DNA from: Fimenecus sp964457415
Lineage (GTDB): Bacteria; Bacillota; Clostridia; Oscillospirales; Acutalibacteraceae
Length of the DNA: 29,180 bases
NCBI GenBank assembly: GCA_964457415.1
Contig: CAYWFB010000014.1
Span: 1-29,180, forward strand
Reading direction: 5' to 3'
Shown: in pieces, positions 1 to 5,449 of the stretch
How positions within the stretch are numbered: the first letter of the stretch is position 1
Layout: each line of letters opens with the position of its first letter
Made by a program: the position numbers and the translations under genes
The notes under the pieces: model-generated
Databases searched by the model: none
What the model was told of the DNA's origin: nothing
The model's input: only the letters and a program-made list of their open reading frames with translations

Positions 1-139
1 TAAGTGTTTCAAGACCGAAATAATCGTCGATATCTCTGTCGTTGATTGTGATTTTGCCTGTACCTGCATAAACACGTACACGAGCTACTGATTTCTTTCT
101 TCTACCTGTACCGTAGAAAAATGGACTTGTTTCGTACAT
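1..139 (-). CDS. rpsI: 30S ribosomal protein S9 (N-terminal part, cut by window edge)
   Basis: Component of the small ribosomal subunit. Reading the minus strand from an ATG at 139 gives MYETSPFFYGTGRRKKSVAR followed by VRVYAGTGKITINDRDIDDYFG, the standard S9 start with the GTGRRK(K/T)(S/A)VARVR signature. About 46 residues are visible; the rest of the usual ~130 lies beyond base 1. An AGGGAGG ribosome binding site lies just upstream in the 18-base gap after rplM, which confirms the start. It forms the usual rplM-rpsI operon and should be transcribed from the rplM promoter at 625-653. No internal promoter is seen. Confidence 0.97.
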   Translation of the reverse strand, partial: MYETSPFFYGTGRRKKSVARVRVYAGTGKITINDRDIDDYFGLETL

Positions 140-157
140 TTAAATAGCCTCCCTTTC

Positions 158-586
158 TTAGAATTCTCTTGTTTCAGGCTTCTGAGCAGCATGCTTGTGC
201 TCTGCACCGCGGTATACACGAAGACGAGTAAGAGCCTCACGACCGATTACTGTATCAGGAATCATACCCTTAACAGCCTTTGTTACTGCGAACTCGGGCT
301 TTGTCTTCATAAGAGTCTTATACTTAACTTCTTTCATGTTACCAACATAGCCTGTGTGATGATAGTACATTTTCTGTTCAAGCTTGTTACCTGTAAGAAC
401 AACCTTTTCTGCGTTGATGATGATTACGTGGTCACCACAATCAGCATGGGGTGTAAATGTGGGCTTGTGCTTACCTCTGAGAAGAACTGCAGCTTCAGCA
501 GCTACGCTACCAAGAGTTTTGCCTGCAGCGTCAAGCACATACCAATTACGGGTAATGTCGCCCTTTTTTGGCATATAAGTTGACAT
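158..586 (-). CDS. rplM: 50S ribosomal protein L13
   Basis: Large-subunit ribosomal protein of 142 residues, the normal family length. Seen in the sequence: NWYVLDAAGKTLGSVA near the N-terminus, HADCGDHVIIINAEKV around residues 47-62, the YYHHTGYVG stretch around 74-82, and a basic C-terminal VYRGAEHKHAAQKPE segment, all typical of bacterial L13. It is the first gene of a two-gene operon with rpsI, 18 bases apart. A CGGAGG ribosome binding site precedes the ATG. Transcription probably starts near 618 from a consensus promoter, leaving a leader of only about 30 bases with no hairpin that I can see, so the L13-leader autoregulatory RNA known from Bacillus is not apparent here. Confidence 0.98.
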   Translation of the reverse strand: MSTYMPKKGDITRNWYVLDAAGKTLGSVAAEAAVLLRGKHKPTFTPHADCGDHVIIINAEKVVLTGNKLEQKMYYHHTGYVGNMKEVKYKTLMKTKPEFAVTKAVKGMIPDTVIGREALTRLRVYRGAEHKHAAQKPETREF

Positions 587-624
587 AGAACTTACCTCCG
601 AATATTATTTTTCATTGCCCGAAG

Positions 625-653
625 ATTATAACAAAGGGATTTTTGTTTGTCAA
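625..653 (-). promoter_or_regulatory. Consensus sigma-A promoter of rplM-rpsI
   Basis: On the minus strand a perfect TTGACA (-35, 648-653) and a perfect TATAAT (-10, 625-630) are separated by exactly 17 bases. The predicted start of transcription, around 618, lies about 30 bases before the rplM ATG. Both hexamers and the spacing are ideal, as expected for a ribosomal protein operon. Confidence 0.9.
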
Positions 654-759
654 CACATTTTTTTGAAAATTTAATGAGAGAAATATAAAACTCTGTTTTT
701 CTTTATTTTTCTCGATTTTTAATATAATTTTCTTTTTTATTATTTTTAAAAAATATTTG

Positions 760-788
760 TTTACTTTTACCTAATATTGATATAAAAT
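760..788 (+). promoter_or_regulatory. Probable promoter of the ttcA-like gene
   Basis: TTTACT (760-765) and TAAAAT (783-788) are separated by 17 bases and lie about 90 bases before the start codon of the thiolase gene. The surrounding stretch 654-800 is very AT-rich and holds no gene that I can see. The match is good but not perfect, so AT-rich background could mimic it. The dispersed repeat at 808-850 lies between this promoter and the gene, inside the predicted 5' leader. Confidence 0.5.
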
Positions 789-807
789 GTTGGTAAGTGC
801 TACAATA

Positions 808-850
808 CCCCTCAGTCACCTTACGGTGACAGCTCCCCTTTCAGGTGAGC
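808..850. repeat. Dispersed palindromic intergenic repeat (fragment)
   Basis: GC-rich block in an otherwise AT-rich gap. It begins CCCCTCAGTCACC, has an inverted repeat GTCACC-ttac-GGTGAC (815-830), then AGCTCCCCTTTCAGGTGAGC, in which GCTC (832-835) and GAGC (847-850) can pair. From memory, closely similar CTCAGTCA...TGACAGCTCCCCT modules are scattered through many Clostridia genomes; only one copy is in this window, so repeat status rests on that knowledge. It sits 28 bases upstream of the ttcA-like start codon. Confidence 0.55.
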
Positions 851-878
851 AGAGTAACCCACGAAATGAGTGTTTTAG

Positions 879-1601
879 ATGCAAAAGCTGTTAAGTCTTG
901 TCCGTGCGGCAGTTGATAAATACAATATGATTGAAGATGGTGACCGTATTGCCGTTTGCGTTTCGGGCGGTAAAGACAGCGTTGTTATGCTTTTGTGCCT
1001 TATCAATCTTAAGATTTTTTATCCAAAGAAATTTGAACTTTGTGTAGTTACTTTAGACCCACAGTTTCACGGGGAATGTGCGGATTACTCTGAAATCCAG
1101 AAAATCTGTAATAAAAACAATATACCATATATAATTAAGCGTACAGAGTTATACCATATTATATTTGAAGAAAGAAAAGAGAGTAATCCTTGCAGTTTAT
1201 GTGCGAGAATGCGTCGCGGACTTCTTCACGACACGGCAAAGGAGCTCGGTTGCAACAAAATCGCATTGGGTCATCATCTTGATGACGCGGCAGAGACCTT
1301 TATTATGAATTTATTCGGCAACGGCAGAGCGGAATGCTTTTCCCCTGTTTCATATCTTTCAAGAAAAGATTTATATATGATTAGACCTATGATTTTCGCT
1401 TATGAAACTGATATTATGAGAGTTGCAAATAAAGAAAATGTACCCATTGTGAAAAGTCAGTGCCCCGCTGACGAAAAAACCAACCGTGAGGATACGAAAA
1501 AACTCCTTGCTGACCTTGAAAAGCGATATCCTGCACTTCGGCAAAAGATTGTGGGTGCTATGCAACGAGGAGATATAAGTGGTTGGGGTACCGAAAAATA
1601 A
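879..1601 (+). CDS. ttcA: TtcA/TtuA-family tRNA 2-thiolation enzyme (ATP-pyrophosphatase)
   Basis: Cytoplasmic tRNA-modifying enzyme of the PP-loop family, which adenylates a tRNA base and replaces oxygen with sulfur (2-thiocytidine at position 32 for TtcA). Seen: SGGKDS PP-loop at residues 29-34, CSLC at 105-108 followed by ARMRRG, GHHLDDAAET at 131-140, and a third cysteine at 195 (SQCP), matching the three-cysteine iron-sulfur cluster layout of TtcA. At 240 residues it is shorter than E. coli TtcA (about 310) but normal for Firmicutes versions. The ATG is the first possible start, because the preceding in-frame codon is TAG. No clear ribosome binding site precedes it and a GC-rich repeat lies just upstream, so translation may be weak or leader-dependent. 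The exact target base cannot be told from sequence; related TtuA-like enzymes modify U54. Confidence 0.85.
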   Translation: MQKLLSLVRAAVDKYNMIEDGDRIAVCVSGGKDSVVMLLCLINLKIFYPKKFELCVVTLDPQFHGECADYSEIQKICNKNNIPYIIKRTELYHIIFEERKESNPCSLCARMRRGLLHDTAKELGCNKIALGHHLDDAAETFIMNLFGNGRAECFSPVSYLSRKDLYMIRPMIFAYETDIMRVANKENVPIVKSQCPADEKTNREDTKKLLADLEKRYPALRQKIVGAMQRGDISGWGTEK

Positions 1602-1646
1602 GCTTTTTTGGTATATACGCGAAAAATTCTTACGCACGCACCAAAT

Positions 1647-1725
1647 TTGTAGGGGCTGACGACCTCGGCAGCCCGCAATAAGTGACAGCAAAAACCACGG
1701 GGCGTCGGGTCGCCGCCCCCTACAA
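1647..1725. repeat. GC-rich MITE-like inverted-repeat element
   Basis: A 79-base block bounded by TTGTAGGGG (1647-1655) and its perfect reverse complement CCCCTACAA (1717-1725). Inside are two hairpins: GGGCTG...CAGCCC (about 1653-1674) and GGGGCG...CGCCCC (about 1699-1719). It has no coding content and is much richer in GC than its surroundings. From memory, TGTAGGGGCGGCGACCC-type modules are abundant dispersed repeats in Clostridia, which fits a non-autonomous mobile or structural repeat. The remainder of the gap, 1726-1785, has the low-complexity phrase TTTTGCATTTTGCACTTTAC. Confidence 0.65.
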
Positions 1726-1785
1726 TGCACTAAATTGATATCAATATATAAATGCGTTGCAGACCCTTAATTTTGCATTTTGCAC

Positions 1786-1814
1786 TTTACACTACAGCTT
1801 TAATGTGGTAAAAT
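1786..1814 (+). promoter_or_regulatory. Promoter of the DUF975-apgM-metY operon
   Basis: TTTACA (1786-1791), a 17-base spacer and TAAAAT (1809-1814), with TGTGG before the -10 resembling an extended -10. It lies about 37 bases before the DUF975 start codon. No other good promoter is seen before the three downstream genes, which are closely spaced. Confidence 0.65.
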
Positions 1815-1850
1815 TTAATTAAACAAAAAACTTGTGAAAGAGGGTTAATT

Positions 1851-2669
1851 ATGGAAATTTTAAACAGACAGGCAATTAAGGCTAATGCACGCGAATTTAT
1901 TGGTACTGACCGCAGATGGCTTTATATGGCTTTAGCGTGTCTTCCAATTACTTTAATATCAGGTGCTTTGAACGGCGGTATTGAGCTTTTTAAACAATTC
2001 ACCGAAGACGGCGAAACTGTAAGCTATAGTTTTTCTTCGGGTTCAAGCATTATTGCTTGGTTGCTTATTCCTTTTACCATAGCAATGTCAGGTTATTTTC
2101 TTAATCATCTTCGTGGCTTTAACCCTGAATGGAAAAGTCTTTACCGTGAGGGTATTGACAATTACGGCAAATATTTTGTAGTTGGTATTTTAACTGATTT
2201 GATTATTGAGTTATGGACACTTTTATTCATCATTCCCGGCATTATCAAGGGACTTGAATATTTCTTTGTTCATCAGATAATTCACGATAACCCAAATCTT
2301 GACCAAAAACAAGCAAGAGATTTAAGCAAAAGAATAACAGATGGTTTTAAAGGTGACCTTTTTGTTTTAGATCTTTCATTTATTTTGTGGTATTTATTGG
2401 TAGCGATTACTTTTGGCATTGCAGGACTTTATGTAATACCTTATGTCAACTGCACTCACGCTATGTATTACGAAAACTTAAAGCATAATGCAATAGTTAC
2501 AGGTATTGCTACACCCGAAGAGTTCGGCATTTCCCCTGTTCCCGAAGAGAATTTCGAAAATAATTCTCAATTTGTTAACGATAACAACTCTGTTGAATAC
2601 GCTGCTCCTGTTGTTGAAGAAAATGATGTTACTGAAGAGCAGGCTTCAGAAAACGATATTAACGAGTAA
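1851..2669 (+). CDS. DUF975-family integral membrane protein
   Basis: The family is found widely in Firmicutes and its function is unknown. The 272-residue protein opens with NRQAIKANAREFI, the lysine/alanine-rich N-terminal helix typical of DUF975. Hydrophobic segments lie at roughly residues 24-42, 66-86, 108-133 and 172-200, the last containing FVLDLSFILWYLLVAITFGI, the most conserved part of the family. Residues 222-272 form a hydrophilic acidic tail rich in E, N and D, probably disordered and cytoplasmic. The ATG is preceded by AGAGGG. It is first in an operon: the apgM-like gene starts 24 bases later. The link to methionine/threonine metabolism is positional only; I cannot assign a function. 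Confidence 0.85.
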   Translation: MEILNRQAIKANAREFIGTDRRWLYMALACLPITLISGALNGGIELFKQFTEDGETVSYSFSSGSSIIAWLLIPFTIAMSGYFLNHLRGFNPEWKSLYREGIDNYGKYFVVGILTDLIIELWTLLFIIPGIIKGLEYFFVHQIIHDNPNLDQKQARDLSKRITDGFKGDLFVLDLSFILWYLLVAITFGIAGLYVIPYVNCTHAMYYENLKHNAIVTGIATPEEFGISPVPEENFENNSQFVNDNNSVEYAAPVVEENDVTEEQASENDINE

Positions 2670-2693
2670 TTTTATCCCCCGGAGGCATTATAT

Positions 2694-3902
2694 ATGAAAT
2701 ACGTTGTTGTTTTGTATGACGGAATGGCAGATTATCCCGTTCCTCAGTTTGACGGCAAAACGCCTATGATGTTGGCTAAAAAACCTAATTTTGACGCGCT
2801 CGGCAAAAAAGGTACAGTTGGTCTTGTAAAAACTGTTCCTGACGGAATGAAGCCCGGCAGTGATGTTGCAAATATGAGCGTTATGGGCTTTGACCCGTCA
2901 ATTTACTACACGGGCAGAAGTCCTCTTGAGGCGGCAAGCATCGGCGTTGACCTTAAAGATACTGACGTTACACTCCGTTGCAATATCGTTACACTTTCTG
3001 ACGAGGAAAACTATGCTGACAAGACTATGGTTGACTACTGCGCTGACGATATTTCAACTGAAGAGGCTGAAAAGATTATCGCAACCGTTGAGGAGCATTT
3101 TGGCAACAATATTTACAAGTTTTACAGTGGTGTAAGCTACCGTCATTGTCTTGTATGGGATAACGGTACAACCGACCTTGGCAATATGACTCCCCCTCAC
3201 GATATTTCGGGCAGAGTTGTTGGTGAATATCTTTCAACAAGTGAAAATGCAGAAGACCTTATCAGAATGATGAAGGAAAGCTATGATTTACTTAAGGACC
3301 ACCCCGTAAATCTTGAGAGAATCAAGAACGGCAAGCGTCCTGCAAACTCAATCTGGCTTTGGGGCGAGGGCAAAAAGCCCGCACTTTCACCATTTGAGGA
3401 ATTATATGGCATCAAGGGTGCTGTAATTTCTGCAGTTGATTTGCTTAAAGGTATTGGCAAATGCGCAAAAATGGAAACTCCCGATGTAGAGGGTGCAACA
3501 GGCTACATAGATACTAATTTTGCAGGCAAGGCAAAGGCCGCAGTTGATGCACTTAAAAACGGTTGCGATTTTGCATACATTCACATTGAAGCACCCGACG
3601 AGTGCGGTCACAGACGCGAGGCAGAAAACAAGGTAAGAGCTATTGAGATTATTGACGAGCAGGTGCTCCCCGTAGTTCTTGACGGCTTAAAGGAATATGA
3701 CGATTACAAAATCCTTATTCTTCCCGACCACCCCACACCAATTGTTACGGCTACACACGCATCGGACCCCGTTCCCTTTATGATGTATCATAAATCAAAA
3801 GAGGTTGAGGGTGTTGACACCGTTAACGAAGAAACCGCAAAGGAAACAGGTCTTTTTGTTGAGAGCGGTGTAGAGCTTATGAAAAAATTCTTGGAGGCAT
3901 AA
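2694..3902 (+). CDS. apgM: ApgM-like cofactor-independent phosphoglycerate mutase / proposed homoserine kinase
   Basis: Metalloenzyme of the alkaline phosphatase superfamily, archaeal-type iPGM branch, cytoplasmic. Seen: metal-binding DGM at residues 9-11, the PGSDVANM phospho-acceptor serine region with S56-D57, GRSPLEAASIG at 74-84, HIEAPDECGH at 297-306, PDHPTP at 344-349 and THASDPVPF near 354-362; these supply the usual metal ligands. Its 402 residues match the family. A branch of this family has been proposed in protein family databases to be an alternative homoserine kinase because it clusters with threonine and methionine genes. Here metY, which uses O-acetylhomoserine, follows after only 3 bases, which favours that role or a related homoserine step, but glycolytic 2,3-phosphoglycerate interconversion remains possible. 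A CGGAGG ribosome binding site sits at the proper distance. Confidence 0.85.
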   Translation: MKYVVVLYDGMADYPVPQFDGKTPMMLAKKPNFDALGKKGTVGLVKTVPDGMKPGSDVANMSVMGFDPSIYYTGRSPLEAASIGVDLKDTDVTLRCNIVTLSDEENYADKTMVDYCADDISTEEAEKIIATVEEHFGNNIYKFYSGVSYRHCLVWDNGTTDLGNMTPPHDISGRVVGEYLSTSENAEDLIRMMKESYDLLKDHPVNLERIKNGKRPANSIWLWGEGKKPALSPFEELYGIKGAVISAVDLLKGIGKCAKMETPDVEGATGYIDTNFAGKAKAAVDALKNGCDFAYIHIEAPDECGHRREAENKVRAIEIIDEQVLPVVLDGLKEYDDYKILILPDHPTPIVTATHASDPVPFMMYHKSKEVEGVDTVNEETAKETGLFVESGVELMKKFLEA

Positions 3903-3905
3903 AAA

Positions 3906-5177
3906 ATGAGCTATAACAGAGATACGATTTGCGTTCAGGGCGCATACAAACCAAAAAATGGCGAGCCAAGAGTGCTCCCCATTTATCAGAGCACAACATA
4001 TAAATACGACACAAGCGAGGCAATGGCAAAGCTTTTTGACCTTGAGCCCGGTTATATGTATACAAGACTTGCAAACCCCACAAATGATGCGGTTGCACAG
4101 AAAATCACAATGCTTGAGGGCGGTGTTGCAGGTGTGCTCACATCGTCAGGTCAGGCTGCTAACTTCTTCTCACTTATCAATATTATGGGCGCAGGTGACC
4201 ACTTTGTTTCTGCGGCTACAATTTACGGCGGTACATTCAACCTTTTCAATGTTACAATGAGAAAGCTTGGCATTGATGTAACATTCGTTGACCCCAATGC
4301 AGGTGAAGAAGAAATTCAGGCGGCATTCAAGCCCAACACCAAGGCGCTTTTCGGCGAGACAATTGCAAACCCCTCGCTTGACGTGCTTGATATTGAAAAA
4401 TTCGCAAAGATTGCCCATGCAAACGGTGTTCCGCTTATAATCGACAACACCTTCCCAACTCCTATCAACTGCCGTCCGTTTGAGTTTGGTGCTGATATTG
4501 TTACACACTCCACAACCAAGTATATGGAGGGTCACGCTAACATCATCGGCGGTGCGGTTATTGACAGCGGTAATTTTGATTGGGAGCAGAACGACAAGTT
4601 CCCCGGACTTACACAGCCCGACGAAAGCTATCACGGTGCGGTTTATACAAAGGATTTCGGCAAGGCAGGTTATGTTACAAAGATTGTAGCCCAGCTTCTT
4701 CGTGACTACGGTTCAACTCCCTCCCCACAGAATTCATTCTATCTTAATGTGGGACTTGAAACTCTTGCTCTCCGTATGGAAAGACATTGCAGTAACGCAC
4801 AGACAATTGCTGAATATCTTGAGAAGAACGACAAAATCACATGGGTTAATTACCCCGGACTTCCCGGCAACAAGTATTACGAATTGGCACAGAAATATAT
4901 GCCCAACGGCACTTGCGGTGTAATTTCATTCGGTGTTAAGGGTGGCAGAGAGGCCGCAGAGAAGTTTATGAATTCACTTAAGCTTGCCGCCATTGTTACT
5001 CACGTTGCAGACGCAAGAACCTGCGTACTTCACCCTGCAAGCTCCACTCACAGACAGTTGAGTGACAGCGAATTGGTTGAGTGCGGAGTTTCCCCCGACC
5101 TGATTAGATTTTCAGTGGGTATTGAAAATGTTAATGACATTATCGCGGATATTGAGCAAGCACTTGAACAGATATAA
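3906..5177 (+). CDS. metY: O-acetylhomoserine sulfhydrylase / Cys-Met metabolism PLP enzyme
   Basis: Pyridoxal-phosphate enzyme of the Cys/Met metabolism family that makes homocysteine (or methionine) from O-acetylhomoserine and sulfide or methanethiol. Seen in 423 residues: YTRLANPTND at 52-61, TSSGQAAN at 79-86 for phosphate binding, ETIANPSLDV at 151-160, IIDNTF at 178-183 with the PLP-contacting aspartate D180, and the Schiff-base lysine K205 in THSTTKYMEGH. The large insert around 220-265 and the length are those of MetY rather than of MetB/MetC (about 380). The start has a TTGGAGG ribosome binding site inside the end of the apgM-like gene, so the two are translationally coupled. The operon ends at the terminator at 5185-5226. 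Confidence 0.93.
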   Translation: MSYNRDTICVQGAYKPKNGEPRVLPIYQSTTYKYDTSEAMAKLFDLEPGYMYTRLANPTNDAVAQKITMLEGGVAGVLTSSGQAANFFSLINIMGAGDHFVSAATIYGGTFNLFNVTMRKLGIDVTFVDPNAGEEEIQAAFKPNTKALFGETIANPSLDVLDIEKFAKIAHANGVPLIIDNTFPTPINCRPFEFGADIVTHSTTKYMEGHANIIGGAVIDSGNFDWEQNDKFPGLTQPDESYHGAVYTKDFGKAGYVTKIVAQLLRDYGSTPSPQNSFYLNVGLETLALRMERHCSNAQTIAEYLEKNDKITWVNYPGLPGNKYYELAQKYMPNGTCGVISFGVKGGREAAEKFMNSLKLAAIVTHVADARTCVLHPASSTHRQLSDSELVECGVSPDLIRFSVGIENVNDIIADIEQALEQI

Positions 5178-5184
5178 AAGATTT

Positions 5185-5226
5185 ACGGCAATCTATTACT
5201 ATTACGGATTGCCGTTTTATTTTTAA
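5185..5226 (+). terminator. Intrinsic terminator after metY
   Basis: Nine-base-pair stem ACGGCAATC (5185-5193) with GATTGCCGT (5207-5215), a 13-base loop and a T-rich tail TTTTATTTTT. It closes the DUF975-apgM-metY operon. Confidence 0.85.
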
Positions 5227-5243
5227 CAACAAAAAAAGATTAA

Positions 5244-5294
5244 TTTTGTAAGATTTTACAAAAATCCATATTTTGTAGAATTTTGTAAAATCTT
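5244..5294. promoter_or_regulatory. Palindromic operator candidate upstream of the NCS2 permease
   Basis: Two nested perfect symmetries lie directly upstream of the -35 box. First, TTTTGTAA-gatt-TTACAAAA (5244-5263) is a 20-base palindrome. Second, AAGATTTTACAAAA (5250-5263) is repeated in perfect inversion as TTTTGTAAAATCTT (5281-5294), 17 bases away. The half-site TTTTGTA occurs again at 5271-5277. The layout suggests two or more dimeric repressor or activator sites about three helical turns apart. The regulator is not known, and AT-rich sequence gives such palindromes more easily than GC-rich sequence. Confidence 0.55.
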
Positions 5295-5297
5295 CAC

Positions 5298-5326
5298 TTT
5301 ACAAATGCCTTATATAGTGGTATGAT
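5298..5326 (+). promoter_or_regulatory. Promoter of the NCS2 permease gene
   Basis: TTTACA (5298-5303), 17-base spacer, TATGAT (5321-5326). The predicted transcript starts near 5333 and has a leader of about 115 bases before the permease ATG. The palindromic block at 5244-5294 ends four bases before the -35 box, a position suited to regulation. Confidence 0.75.
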
Positions 5327-5332
5327 AAATAC

Positions 5333-5420
5333 AATAAAAAAATCGGTTTCGTACGTTTCGGCGGGATTTCAGCATAGCAATTCATTTTTGCAATCTTGTC
5401 GGCGAACAAGATTTTTTTTT
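5333..5420 (+). promoter_or_regulatory. Unclassified transcribed leader with an internal terminator (attenuator)
   Basis: The leader of the permease mRNA carries an intrinsic terminator: stem AATCTTGT (5392-5399), loop CGGCGA, ACAAGATT (5406-5413), then a run of T to 5420, ending some 29 bases before the permease ATG. Just upstream lie AAATC (5340-5344) that can pair with GATTT (5365-5369), the direct repeat GTTTCG (5346-5351, 5355-5360), and a small hairpin GCAA...TTGC (5377-5391). This layout is typical of transcription attenuation by a riboswitch or RNA-binding protein. I do not recognise the conserved cores of the purine, PRPP, preQ1, THF or ZTP riboswitches, nor a PyrR-binding loop. An antiterminator fold is not obvious. 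Confidence 0.6.
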
Positions 5421-5449
5421 GGATTTTTTTATATTGGAGGATGTAAATA

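Noticed and set aside
191..583. Plus-strand open frame of 130 codons opposite rplM
   Set aside because: It is the complement of a clear ribosomal protein gene and has no family features.
587..624. L13 leader RNA upstream of rplM
   Set aside because: The predicted leader is only about 30 bases and shows no hairpin.
4170..4634. Minus-strand open frame of 154 codons inside metY
   Set aside because: Shadow of the conserved metY coding sequence.
5277..5294. CodY box (AATTTTCWGAAAATT-like) at AATTTTGTAAAATCTT
   Set aside because: Only a partial match, with mismatches in the centre and right arm; the perfect palindromic symmetry is better explained by another, unknown regulator.
5178..5449. Purine or PyrR-type riboswitch/attenuator before the permease
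   Set aside because: The conserved purine-aptamer junction sequences and the PyrR-binding loop are not present; only the terminator part is clear, so the leader is reported as unclassified.
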